Below, one piece after another: positions 34,786-47,241 of a stretch of 64,000 nucleotides of DNA (the first letter of the stretch is position 1; every line of letters starts with the position of its first letter). The position numbers and the translations under genes were made by a program. The DNA is from Epiperipatus broadwayi (lineage: Eukaryota; Onychophora; Udeonychophora; Euonychophora; Peripatidae): contig JAQFVV010006449.1 in the NCBI GenBank assembly GCA_028023455.1, positions 454,312-518,311 of the forward strand, given 5' to 3'. The notes below the pieces were generated by a model. That model saw nothing but the letters and a program-made list of their open reading frames with translations. It searched no databases and was not told the DNA's origin.

Positions 34786-37086
34786 TGTACCGGGTTCAAT
34801 CTGGGACATCAAATCACTGGACTCTTAGGCAGAGAAGAACATATTCGAAGAATATGTATGTCCAAATGATAGCTATAAAATATATAACTAGCATTACATT
34901 TCCAGGACATAGCTTCTTCTTGGCTATTGAGTTCAACACCATGTTCAAAGCACTTTTTTGTTTGTTTATAAACACAGGCACCAGCTATGTATTCAAGAAT
35001 GAATAAATAATGCACTTTGAGCAATGGCCACTAACTCAATGCCTAAATATCCACGACTGGTTCAGCTGTTTGTAATCACTAACAGATTATACATAATTAG
35101 TGGTGAAAGAATTGATAAAACAGTTTGTTAAAAGAATTGATAAAAAGAATTTATAAAAAAGGAGATTGATAAAACGAATTGACTGACAGATAAAGTTTAA
35201 TTTTAAAGACAGTCTATTAACTAACATTAATTTACTAAATTTAAACATCTTTATAATTTTTTTAATTAATATAACACATGCACATTTTAAATTAACACAT
35301 TATAATATATATCTTATGAAAAGCATAAATAATATTTGACATCGATAAATTATCTCACATTCACAAACACGCACATCAATAGTTCATTTTATGCATGATT
35401 ATAGAGTTCAAATTACTTGTCTCTGGAGGCTTTATGAATTAATGCAATGGCTATTATGGTATAAATGAAAATAAGCAAATGTTTTACCTAGGATTTTGAG
35501 CGTAGATTTAGAACTTTGTTTTCAGCTTCCATTACGAATATTTCCAGCCAGTTGGGATGTTTCCTTGATGAGTTTCCTTATTATTCATGATTATTACTAT
35601 TGGAGACAATTAGATACTGATGGAGATTTTCTAAGTTGTTACACTGACATTATTTCATGGGCAGATATTGCTGATCTTATTTGACTAAGGCTGGAGGAAG
35701 ACGTGTATTTCCAAAAGCTGCTCAACACTGCATTTTGTTTCTGGATACAATTAACTCAACTGATTTCCTCTCTTGACTTAACTGACTCAATTAATTGTCT
35801 GATAAAAAAAGTCTATTTATACCTGCAACATGTTGTCCGTGTAATATCCTCCGTCAAATATCTGTTGTAGAAATTCCATTGATAATCCTTTAACAATGTG
35901 TTTTGGAAGATTGTTTAATTAGTAATAGCCATGCAAAAATGTGTTGTTTTATATTTTAATTAATAGCCATTGTCGCTTTGTTTTTAAATACATTTCATTT
36001 CAATATTTATTTTCATACATTTTTATTTATTTACCATCGCACATATATATGCACATATATAACTAGTTTTAAAATTACTTTTTCTTTAATTGGAATGAAA
36101 TGAGATTTTTTATTTTTAAGCTTTTAATTATTTATATTTATGAATACCAATTAAGAAAAACTTTACTTCCTTTTATAAAACTTTTAGTTTAACTTTCTAA
36201 AGAAAACCCTCTTTCCACTTTTAACCCTTAAACCGCTAATTTTATCATTGGTTGTATCAGATAAAAATCAAATCTTTTAATTGGCCAACTCACAAACTGA
36301 AGACAAAGCCTATTGTTAAAACATATTCGCCTATAATATTAAATTCAACTCAGATACGTTTATAAAAAGTATATAATTAATTTTTCAGGTCATGAAGAAA
36401 ACGAAAGTTCTTTCAAAAATAAATTGCTATTTATTTATTCTAAGATATTCTATATCAGCAACATAAAAGTTATAATGTAAACAAAAAGATCGACTTTTAC
36501 GTTATAGAAAAGTAAATATTTCTTTTTACTACATCTTCAATATATTTACTTAAATCTTCAATATTTTTCGAAAATAATTTTGTTTTTTTATTATTCTCTC
36601 TGAAAATTATGTTTAATTTCCATAAATATTATTTAATAATAATTTAAATCGTATTCGAAATGAAAATCTCAGCGTTTTTCTTTATTTTCTTTGATCAGGC
36701 AGTTTCTTTGTTCTTTCCAGCCAATCAGAATGTCTTTTTCGGCTGAGAGCATGCTAAGAACCAATCACAAATAATGTTCCTTCTTTGTTTAGGTTTAAAT
36801 GCGTTTTTTTTTTATTTTTTACTTCTAAAATAAATCGGAAGATGTCACCATCGTACAGAACTTTTAAAAACGAATTCAATACATATTTAACGAATTTTAT
36901 CGTATAAAAACGAACTGAGTTAGAGTGATTTTAGATGTCGACGAGGAGTCTCGTCGAGCGCGGGAAAAGGGTTAATCAATTATTTTCCAACTTTTATTTC
37001 AATCTCTTTTACAAAAGATTTTTATTTTAATAATTTTTTTTTTAGACAAAATTATTTTATATACATGTGCCAATTTGGCCTTGGCA
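34786..37086 (-). repeat. 5' LTR of family B, interrupted by a MITE
   Basis: 2301 bp, of which 751 are the MITE plus one duplicated TTAA. Outside the insertion it follows the other LTR closely throughout, including 'ggactcttaggcagagaaga' and the terminal 'ttggccttggca'. Confidence 0.85.
36221..36975. mobile_element. piggyBac-type MITE in the family B LTR
   Basis: TTAA at 36221-36224 and 36972-36975 flank 747 bp. The ends are CCCTTAAACCGC and GCGCGGGAAAAGGG, an imperfect inverted repeat beginning CCC..GGG as in piggyBac elements. The intact LTR at 30780-32324 shows the pre-insertion sequence with a single TTAA at the matching point, which proves a clean insertion. There is no open frame for a transposase. 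It must have inserted after the LTR pair was made. Confidence 0.93.
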
Positions 37087-37100
37087 ATATATATATATAT

Positions 37101-39249
37101 TGAATCGGATTGCTATCCGATTCAAGGGTTTTATTGCCAAAATTAAAAACTTTTCATTTTCATTAAGTTTCTAATGTTAAAAAAAATTGTTTATGTTTAA
37201 AATATATTTTGTTTTTTATATAAAATTGATTTTAAAATAGTTTTCTGTTACTGCTTGTTTTTATTTTTTTAAATCAATTTGATTAAAAACAAGCAGGCAT
37301 GTTAATTATATTCCTGTCTCTTTTATCATTTCTACTCATTCTAAAAGCAGAGGTTTAATTTTATGTTGTTTTTGTTCAAAATAATCCCTAGATAGAATTA
37401 TTCATTAGATTGAGTAGAAGATTAAGATTTGTTCCTGCCCTGAGGTGTAGAAAACAACAAGGACAAGTTTTAGCAGGAAATTGAGTGTTAGTATAAATAA
37501 CACCAAAAATTTCAAGGATTATTATAGAGAGCCTTGACCAAGCAAATACTCCATTGATGTGATTTGTTCATTTTTTTGTTTCTAATAGTCATTCTAATTG
37601 ACTTGTTGAACTTCATACAATTATCAGTTTGGACATTTATTTTCCTGAAAAAACAACAACTTGCAATTGCTAAAAGACTTTGTTGCTTTACAGGATGTCT
37701 AAATATAATACTCTACATTTTGTCATAATCAAAATGCCATGCTAACTTAAACAAAGGATGAATCCCTTTTCCAACTCTCCTTCAATCATGCCATGGATGT
37801 CTAAAATAAACAGGACCCAGTGCCTTTATATTGCCACTGTCAAAGGATTTGAAATTTGAACTAACATAAAAGTGTGCACTCTACGTCAACATTGCTTTAC
37901 TATAAGGTAAATATTTTAATTGATTCATTCCAGGGTAAATTCTTTTAGTTAAATCTTTGCTCAATCTAATAAACCTGTATTCTAAATTATTATTTAACCT
38001 CATATTTATTAGCTGTATTTATTTTTTTATTGTACTTTGCCGTGTGTCTTGGAATCTTGGTTTTGAGATTCCAAGTTTGATTTCAATTTTGTTTATTGGA
38101 GAGTGATGAGTGAGTTTGTATTATTATATGCCTAACTTTTTATAAATGCTTTAGCAGTCTTGTGTATTTTTTAAATGCTCACCTGTAATTATTTTGTTAG
38201 CTAATAATTGATTTAAAATGCTGTGTTTGCACTTTTGCAAACCACAAAATATTTTGGCTGGTGACTTCCTGTATTTATTGTTCTAGTTTTCCAGATTGGG
38301 AGATTTTGTTTCTTCTTTTCTTATGTCTTTGAATTCAGAAACTGTAATTATTTTTTTTTTATAATTTTATAAAACGCCAGCAAGAAGCAGTCTCCGATAA
38401 ACTAACTTATAACAATCTAGGCATATTTACATTTAGCTTTCTACATTTATTTAGTCTTTTATGTGTGACTGAATTTTATCAGAGCATGTACTCAGAACTT
38501 AGTTTGTCGAGTTATTTGTAGTTCATTTGCTTGAAATGCTTGGGCAGATGTAACTGGTTTTGTAAAGATTTACTTGTTTCCTATTGGGATCTTTAATTAT
38601 TATTAATTTTGGCAAATCGTTTGCTTTGGGATTTGCCAGTTAATTGTCTGTTTTCCTTTCATTCTAAATCATGTTTTCATTTGTTCTTGAGATAAATCAA
38701 TCATCTTTGCTTTGAATGTAGTATAAGATACAGCTTCTACTGGCATGACATTCTTGGTTCTGGACACATTGTCTGGGCCTAGAAAAGCTTGCTTGTGCTG
38801 GTTTCATTGATTTATTTCAAGAACCTATTGTTTTCATATCTGTGAATGGGAAAACCAATGTTTAGGTGATTTCTCTCCTGAAGGATATTTTCTCCTCTCT
38901 TTATAATTCGCTATTAGAAGATCAGTCTGTCTGACAGAGCATTGAATTTTCATCTTTCTGATACATGCCTGATATAATCCTATTTATTATATTATAAACT
39001 TTTTATTATAAGTTATTTTTCTCTTAAATAATAGTTTTAAAATATGTTTAAACTTAATTTGTCTGACGTTTGTCTTTGTGCTTTTGTTTCTCAATTGACT
39101 AAAGAATATTTAAGATTTCTTGTTTCTCCCTGAGTTTAGTCAGTGCAAACCATCATCATCATTCATTCTGATTACAGTAAATATGTTTTTCCAGGTTTGT
39201 AGCGACCTGGTTGGCACCCTCTGTGATCATGATAGATTGAGTGACCGTT

Positions 39250-39252
<3 letters not shown>
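37101..39252 (-). mobile_element. Possible solo LTR, third family
   Basis: A 2152-bp segment lies exactly between two (TA)n tracts. On the minus strand it begins TGTAACGGTCACTC and ends '..ccgattca', giving TG..CA ends, with AATAAA (complement of 37130-37135) near the 3' end. The start resembles family A (TGTAACGAT), but the interior is unlike it. The palindrome 'gaatcggattgctatccgattc' marks the left end. No second copy in the window tests this. Confidence 0.4.
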
Positions 39253-39289
<37 letters not shown>

Positions 39290-39364
39290 CTTTTCATTAT
39301 ATATATATATATATATATATATACGGTATATATATATATGATAGAATTCACACAATGAAAAGAT
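39253..39364. repeat. (TA)n tracts with inverted unique arms
   Basis: 'gatcttttcat' (39287-39297) and 'atgaaaagatc' (39354-39364) are reverse complements around TA tracts. Frames across are artefacts. Confidence 0.85.
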
Positions 39365-41891
39365 CAGAGAACTTCATTTTTGTTCTTATTATTTAAACTT
39401 TTATCTGATGATATAAGTTAATGTGACCTGATGTTTGCAAATAGTTAATTTTTTTGTATGTTCAAGATTTAATTTGGAAATTCAGATAGAAATGGGTTTA
39501 AATATGACAGTTTTTTATGTTTTTTTTAATTATTTAGAGATTGCATTAATGAATAAATGCAGATCAATGTTTATTGATCATGTTTTTATCATAGTATATG
39601 CTATTTAAAATCTCTCCTTCCCTTTTATATATAGTATTATTGTCTTGCAACACATTTTGGAGTCCCATTCACATATAAATTATTATCATTTTTTTGATTT
39701 TAGTATATTGTAAATATCATTTGTTCTGTTATATTATTATTACTGTTAGAAATTTTTATTACAAACCAATAAATTTAGAGTTGATTTAAAATCTGTTGAA
39801 TTTGTCTAATTATTTCCTTTGAATGGACAGGATAATTTTGGTACTTGAAGTTTGTTACAAGATTAAAAATCAATTTTGTTAATTTAAATAGAATTAGATA
39901 TATGTATATATTTTATACATCATTTTTTAAAATTTGATTACATATGAATTTTATATTTGTTACTGAATTTAAATATTGTTTATAAATCTAAGTCAATATT
40001 ACTAGTACAAATACTTTCATTAGTTCAGAGTTGATTATTTATTTGCTTATCTTATAGGTTTACAAAAGTCTTAATACATTTTTATTTTATCATTAGTGAA
40101 AATGATCTGTCATAATTACTTTCTTAAATTTTTTTAAGTGGAGATCATTAACTTTATTAACTAGTAGAACTGAATATTATCTTTGGCTTGGATAGATGCC
40201 AATATATATATATGATAAACAAAAATGCAAGTTAAAAAACTTAAAGATATATATTCAGTATCTATATCTATATATATATATATAGGACGCCATCTGTGGA
40301 TATATATATATATAGTTTAATTGTTATAAAATCCATTTTTATAATCAATTGATTGGACATTTAAGTAGATGAGTAATATTAGTGATTGTAAGTCATCAAA
40401 TATTCAATAGAAACCTATGGTATATTTTATATAAGGTGTTTTGGTAATGTAAAATGTGAAATTACCTAATATAATTGATTGAAAATAAATTCTTGTGGAA
40501 TGTTTCATTTTACACTATAACTGAAGCAATAATTGCATATCAATCTAAGGTAGGATATGAATAAAATGTTTATATTATATTTAACATTTTTTTTAAATAG
40601 ATGTAAAACTGAAGAAAGGTTTATTTTATTTAAACATTATAAATATTGTGTAGTTTAGAAAACATTCTCAAAATGTAATTATAATTATTTAGAAACTAGC
40701 TGATTTAAATACAATGTTATTAAGTGTTAAAGTAATTTTGCGTTACTATAAATGATATTAGATTACTAAAGTATATCATAATTTCGTTGTTTATTGATTT
40801 GAATTTAGCTTTAGTCAATTATCAATAAAATAATTATCTTAAGTATACATCATTGTTTAGGGCAATGATACATGATTTAACAGCTTTTTGCAAATTACTT
40901 TGGAATTGTGAATAGATTTGTTGATGTTTGAATTGATCTCATTTACTTTATTTACTTTTAAATATAATCTGAATAAATTAGATTTTAATGGAGATTGTTC
41001 ATATTTTATGATAGTGTAGTGTGCAATTTAAATAATTGTGTATAAGAAATATTGTTCTTGCCTAGAGTGAGCAGTAACTAAGTTAGATAATTTTGCACAG
41101 GTTCTAATAGAGTTGCTATTTGTTTATACATGTATTTTTTCTGCGATAAAGAATATAAATTTTAATGGCATTTCTTTATGACAAATGTTGACTGAATATA
41201 TATAGAGAGATAGTGAGATAAAAAATTCATTATTATTGTGACAATGTAGTTATCCAATGCTAACCTATGTTAATTGTGTACAGATGGCAATTATTATAAT
41301 ATACCAAATCAACTTTAGCGCTTTTATAAAATGATATTCCACATTTAGGCTAGATCTATATTAATGTGAATGATCTCTCAATTATAAGACATAGTATTTT
41401 TTTTATTACCATCCCATATTATAATCAATTGTTCATTGCAAAATGGTGACCAATGATTGGTCTATGTTTTATTCAGATTAGATCATCTCCTCATCATCAA
41501 CACCGTTTTTATCACATTGCTATATAATTAAAATTAGGCTGACTTTCAAATGTAAACAGACTTGTCAAGGAAATAAACTCTATAATACAAGCATTGTTTT
41601 CGCTCCTAGACGCAGACTTCAGAAGTGCAATGGACTAAAAACTTACCCCTACAATTTAGATAGTGTTTATGATGCTAGTGTTACATATTGGAATGTAAGC
41701 CAATATAAAAGATCAATTGATTTATCTCTTTGTACTTGGAAAGTCTGTTTATAGCAGTGAAGTCAATGATTGTGTTACAAAGTTCATTTTGATTGGCTAG
41801 TCTGATTTACTTTTGATGTTGGGGGTAATTTTAATTACCTTATTTACTAGCTCAGCATTCAGATTTTAATGATTATATTATTTCTCTATAG
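39365..41891. other. Unassigned AT-rich stretch, probably intron of the protease gene
   Basis: No coding frame is recognised. Short TA tracts at about 40202 and 40270-40314. It precedes the serine protease exon and so may be intronic (inference). Confidence 0.4.
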
Positions 41892-41980
41892 GTGGCTTTG
41901 ATGAGCATATTAGGATTTCAGTGTGGAGGAGCTATCATTAATGAGCAATGGATTCTTACAGCATCTCATTGTATTGAAAG
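41892..41980 (+). CDS. Serine protease (chymotrypsin family) exon with catalytic histidine
   Basis: An 89-nt exon: acceptor 'tttctctatag' ends at 41891 and donor 'gtaatt' starts at 41981. It opens in phase 0 and ends after two bases of a codon. The peptide is VALMSILG followed by FQCGGAIINEQWILTASHCI and E. This is the S1 protease block with Cys42, the Gly-Gly of the N-terminal barrel, Trp, and TASHC carrying catalytic His57 and Cys58 (usually TAAHC). S1 proteases cleave peptide bonds by the His-Asp-Ser triad and are mostly secreted. I found no exon with Asp102 or the GDSGG serine motif in this window, so the rest of the gene is either outside or separated by long introns. The frame is intact, so it may belong to a live gene; a lone pseudogene exon cannot be excluded. 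Confidence 0.88.
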
Positions 41981-43664
41981 GTAATTTGAATACTTTTTTA
42001 AAAAAATACATATTTTCTTGACTATCAGTTGTAGAGATTTAAATATTACTGATTATTTATATTTATCATGAATTACACAGTGATACTTGATATTGATTAT
42101 TGTAAAGTTGCCAATAACGTTGATAAGGCTTAACACCAATAAAAGGCATACAACATGGTAAACAAACTGGTAAATTGTTACAAAAATAAACTTTTTAATA
42201 CTTGGAGTACTTGTGCGTAGTCAATGTAATTGTGAATATTGATTATCAGATCATTTTTTGCATATAATAAGACGTAATTTAGTTAACGTTTGCATATCAA
42301 TTATTAATCTAAAGAACATAGGATCAAAAATTTGCTTTTCAAAATGACTTCATTTGTTATGATGATGAATGGTGACATTTTATATAAGTGAGTTCTAGGC
42401 AACTGGTATATTAACCAACAACTAACAATAGTACATCACTTCTAAGAAGTGCTTTACCTCTAAACATCTATAGATAATAAATTTAATGGAAGTTTAATCA
42501 ATTTGGTGATTATAGGAATTAGGCCCTTATTTAGCCTGCAGTTTGTAAATATTACAATAATCGTTTCACTCTCTTAGTTAAACAGCTGATAAATGAGTTT
42601 CCATTTATATAATATAGGACTAATGAAAACATAATCATCTTTTTAATACTCTGCCCACATTTGATAGACTAAAAGGATGTCCCTAATATAATGTATATTC
42701 CATGACATTCTGATATTCTTTCTTTTGAACGGATATTATATTAATAGATTGCGAAGGAATTAAAATTACTGGTAAGCGTTAGTGTTGATAATATTTATTC
42801 TTATGTTAACACGTCTGTTATTAAATAGAACAGAACTCAGTGAGATAATATAAAGTCTATAATATTAACTTTGTAGTATTAATTTTGCTAATGATAAAAT
42901 TTTTAATTGTGTATAGTAAGTAGGTCTCGATGCAAAATGTAGCTTGCCATTTTCATAACATTAATTTTATCAGTCAATTACTTTCTACATAACTCAGCAG
43001 TAGGTAATTTTTATTTATTTTTTGCTGGGGTATACTTCAGTTTTGTTAGCACATTATTGGAAGTGTCACTAAAACCATTACTTCTTTCCTACACGTGCAA
43101 ATAAAAGAAACTATAACTCTTAAACAAAAACTGATTCTGTAATGTTTAATAAATTTTACCCATAAAATATAAATGTTTATTGAATGCCTTTTTGAGAAGA
43201 AAATATTTAAAAAATATATAAAAAAGTAGTGTTTGCAGTATATCCAAGGAATGCTATTTTCTCAAGGATATTTCCGAATTTATAAATATACAAAGAACAT
43301 TATCATTTAAGAGTTATCGTATATCAAGATCGTTTGTATTCTTATAAATCTGCTATCTGGTGCAAATTTTAAAACAGTAGTTAAGGTTGGAGAAGTTTTT
43401 AATTACATTATTTTTTGAATTTATTGATATATCTAAAAACGTTTTTGTCCTAAATAAATAGAGGTCTGCCTTGTATGTAATGAAATTATGTAAGCATCTG
43501 TAAATAAAAAATAATTTGTATAAATTTTGATGTTATTATTTAATAAAAATATAAATAAATACAAACATGAATTTGGAATAAAAATAATATTGTAACTGCA
43601 TTGAGAAGCAATGGAAAGGGAATTACATTATTTGGTACTGATTTATTATGCGCTCATGGTTATT
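41981..43664. other. Unassigned AT-rich stretch, probably intron
   Basis: Follows the protease exon. No second exon is recognised. Confidence 0.4.
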
Positions 43665-46600
43665 TTGAATTGTAAGAACTAATCAAAAACCCCACTGACA
43701 CATCCAAGCAATAAATGACATCCGTTATCAACATGTGATCACAATATTGGCCAAAATTAAAGTACAAAATTTACAATTTCTATCAATAATTCAAAAAATA
43801 GAAACACAAATTTGCAATTTTCATAATTAAAAAATAAAATGAAAATTTTGCAATTTTCATTGATAATTAAAAAATAAAAGAGCTAAGTTACGGTTGATCT
43901 AATAAAGAACCCCTGCTGCATATCCAAGCTATAAATGACAACCATTATCAACATGTGATCATGATAGGATCAAAATTATTACCTAATTTTTGCAATTTTC
44001 ATCGATAATTAAAAAATAAAAAGCAATATTCACGCAGTTACAGTTATCTAATCATGTGAGTAATATTTATTAAGGCTGTAGCCTCAAGCAGATGCGTATA
44101 AAATGCGATAGTAGGGACCTCTACAGGTCTTAAACCACAAGCTTACTCTTTGGAAGAAAAGAGGGGAACCCCTAATCATGTGATTAAAATGTAGTCAAAA
44201 TCGCAATTTTCATCAACTATTAAAAAATGGAAACACAAATTTTGCAATTTTCATTGATAAGTAAAAAAAAAATTATTTTTTTAGTAAGAGTTGATCTAGT
44301 CACATGACAGAAATATAGTCAATTTGAAATTTTCATCAATAATTAAAAATAAAAATGCATAGTTATAGCTGATGTAATTAAAAATGTTTGATTTTTGCAA
44401 ATATTTTAACGTAAACATGTTTGCTAGTTTAATTATCATTTCACATTTATTTTAGGTAATCTACATTACCTGCGCTCTTCTCGTGATAATTCATTACAAA
44501 CTTACAATTTACATCAATAATTAAGAAATCAAAAATTGCGAACATTTTCATAAATATTTTAAAGTAACATGCATTTGCTAGCTTAATCTACTTTTGCTCC
44601 TTTCTACTGGTAATAATACTGTAATTAAAAAAATACAATTATTTTAAAGTAACATACATTTTCTAGTTCAATTATCATTTTACATTTCCTTTAAGCAATC
44701 AACATTAGTTGTTGTCTGCTTAAAATAACATTTCTCTACTTTTTTTTCTCATGTGTCATAGCATCAGCCGGGAAACGAACTCCTAACCCGGGACAACTGC
44801 TTGTAAAGCTGATGTCGCTGACCTCTTGACCACCAATGCTTGGCAACATTTCTCTACTTTTCTGGAATAAATCCACATTTGACATAAAATTGATCATACT
44901 AACTTTATCAAAGCTTACTAAAATTAATATATCCATATTTTAACCAAATATAACAAGCATGTATAAAAATAATAAATGTATAAAAATGCATATAACCCTG
45001 TGAAATATAACATTTTTTTAATAATTTTATGGAATATTTGTTTTATCTTATCAAAAAAAAAAGTCTGATGTCGGATGATTGCTTTGTTCCATGTATTTAA
45101 AAAAATAGTGTTCACATTTTCTCTCTTGGCATGGTCTAGGTTCATACGGTATCCAGAAATTGATAATTTACATCGATGAATCTAAAATTAAAGTGCAAAA
45201 TTTATATAACTATAACCATTCCTTAAAAATTGCAATTTATCAAAAAATTAGAATGCAAAAATTCGTTCAAATACTATTTCATCACATGCCAAATCACAGT
45301 CGTATATTCTAGAGTGAATTTGTATGAATTCCAACGAATTATAAGAAAGAAAAAGCAAGACACAAAAATTAACAATAGTACTAAATGTTATCTTTTTGAC
45401 AAATATGTACGTTATCTTAAGACTAATTGAAATAATAATTGTATAAACTAAAGAATATTAATATTATTATTAATAAAAATAATAAATCCCATTTTCCCTT
45501 AGTCTGTACTTAATTTAATTCCTTCATTTCAAATTATTTAGTACATTCCAACAGATATTCTATTATTGCTTCCATATTTATTTCTTTGATCAGCTGTTGT
45601 TCTTTCTTTGGATTTTGTTTTACTTTCTTCATTTACTTAAACCAAATTTTAAATAAAATCTTTCACAAAAGCTTCCTTTTACTTTAGAATATTTGTGGAA
45701 AAAAATAACATTTTCAAGAGTCTGTAATAGTAATATTAGCGATTAAGCCAATGCACATGCGCTTTAAAGAGATAATATAAATGAATACTCAATTTTTCCA
45801 GACACGAGTTATAGTATTTTAGAAAGAATGGAATGAATCCACCCATTCTTTCTGACCCAAACGTTTATGTATGGGCAAATCTTAAGTGTGTGGAAATAAG
45901 AGTGTGAGATGTTACACGATCACTTTAAATTACATTTGTTAAGTTTGAACGAATGACACTGCGAAATCTTTACAATGCTTAATACTATCATTAATTTCTT
46001 TTGCCATGCTTTTTCTTTCTTGTAACTTGTTGGTATTCATATAAATTCAGTTTAGAATACACATCAGTATTGAGCATATGATGAAGTAATATTTGAGCAA
46101 ATGTTTGCATTTTAAATTTTTCATTATGGATGTAAATTGCGAGATTTGCATTTCTATTTGTAATTATTGATGAAAATTGTGACTTGGACTATATTTTACT
46201 CATGTCGTTACGTCGACTATAACTACAAAATTTACATTTTCTAGTTTTTGATAAAAATTGCAAATTTTATGCTTCTATTTCATATTATTGATAGAAAATT
46301 GCAATTTTGACTATATTTTAGTCATATAATTAGATCAACTATAAGTGTATAAAATTATAGTTTTAATTTTTTAATTATCAATTAAAATTGCAAAATTTTC
46401 ATTTTAAATTTTGTCATATTGTTACTAAGTGTTCATAACGGATATGATTTATTGCTTGGAGGTGTCAGCAGGAGTTTTACATCAGCTGAACTATAACTAT
46501 ACATTTTTATTTTTAATTAACGATGAAAAATGTGATTTGGACTATATTTTAGTCATGTGATTAGATCAACTATAAGTACAAAAATTCCATTTTTTATCTT

Positions 46601-47091
46601 TTCATTATCAATTAAAATTGTCAAATTTGTGTTTTTATTTTTAATTATTGATGAAAATTGCAATTTTGACCAAATTTTAATCACATGATTAGATCAGCTC
46701 TAACTATATGAAAATTGCATTTTTATTTTTAATTATGGATGAAAATTGAAAAATTTGCATTCTAATTTTGGTCATATAGTGACCATTTGTTGATAATGGA
46801 TGTCATTTATCAATTGGATATGTCAGGTGGGGTGGGGGGTAGATTAGGTCAACTATAACAATGCATTTTTATTTTTTTAAGTGTCAATGAAAATTGTGAT
46901 TTTGACTATATTTTAGTCATGTAATTACATCAACTGTAACTGCATGGAAATTGCATTTTTATTTTTAATTATCAATGAAAAGTGAAAAATCTGTGTTTTA
47001 TTTTTGCCATATTGTGACTACATGTTGATAATGAAGGTCATTTATGACTTGGATGTGTCAGTGAGGGTTTTGAGCAATTCTTAGAATTCAA
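43665..47091. mobile_element. Foldback-type element with long subrepeat-bearing inverted arms
   Basis: The outer ends mirror each other: left 'ttgaattgtaagaact' (43665 on), right reverse complement 'ttgaattctaagaatt' (from 47091), then on both sides 'ctgacacatccaag', '..ataaatgac..', 'ttatcaacatgt' and 'tcacaatat'. Inside each arm a block of roughly 60-120 bp recurs: 'tgcaattttcatcgataatt', 'aaaaataaaa', 'atctaatcatgtg' on the left (for example 43991-44058) and their complements on the right (for example 46680-46750). Arms are about 1.5 kb and 1 kb around a unique centre near 45270-46100. No transposase frame. A SINE is nested at 44744. The target-site duplication is not clear. Confidence 0.8.
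44727..44861 (-). mobile_element. tRNA-Val-derived SINE with 17-bp target-site duplication
   Basis: AACATTTCTCTACTTTT occurs at 44727-44743 and 44845-44861. The body (44744-44844, minus strand) reads like a tRNA: acceptor-like GCATTGG../..CTGATGC, A-box region TGGTGGTCAAGAGG, anticodon arm CAGCTTTACAAGCAG (anticodon UAC, valine) and B-box region GAGTTCGTTTCCC. It ends 'atgacacatgag' plus an A-run. At about 100 bp it is short: tRNA head and a minimal tail. It inserted into the left arm of the foldback element. A truncated sister is at 30245-30277. Confidence 0.88.
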
Positions 47092-47241
47092 GTTGCATTT
47101 AGTTGAGTTTAATGACCTATAATATTTATAATATGTGTAAAAATATTAATCATTCCTTTCTTTTTATATATTATGTCAATAATTACATATCTCAATATCA
47201 GTTGTGATAGAAGTTATTTATATATTTCATCTTGCCTTCAC

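Larger units (their letters stand above)
30780..37086 (-). mobile_element. LTR retrotransposon, family B, non-autonomous remnant
   Basis: Two LTRs (30780-32324 and 34786-37086) share sequence from TGTACCGGGTT to GCCTTGGCA on the plus strand; in element orientation TGCCAAGGC..AACCCGGTACA, so TG..CA. Orientation is minus: a purine tract 'ggaggggggtgtaatg' abuts the LTR at 32325 as a polypurine tract should, and a Gag-leader-like reading frame runs minus near 34415. The interior (2.46 kb) has no protease, RT or integrase that I can find. Both flanks are (TA)n. The two LTRs differ mainly by a 747-bp insertion in the right one plus scattered substitutions. Confidence 0.85.

Noticed and set aside
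30752-35684. Paired frames such as 31490-31678 and 35496-35684
   Set aside because: They are the two LTR copies of family B; the similarity is LTR identity, not a gene family.
43990-47000. CRISPR-like regular repeats
   Set aside because: Repeats are degenerate, of uneven spacing, in inverted halves, and in eukaryotic sequence; they are foldback subrepeats.
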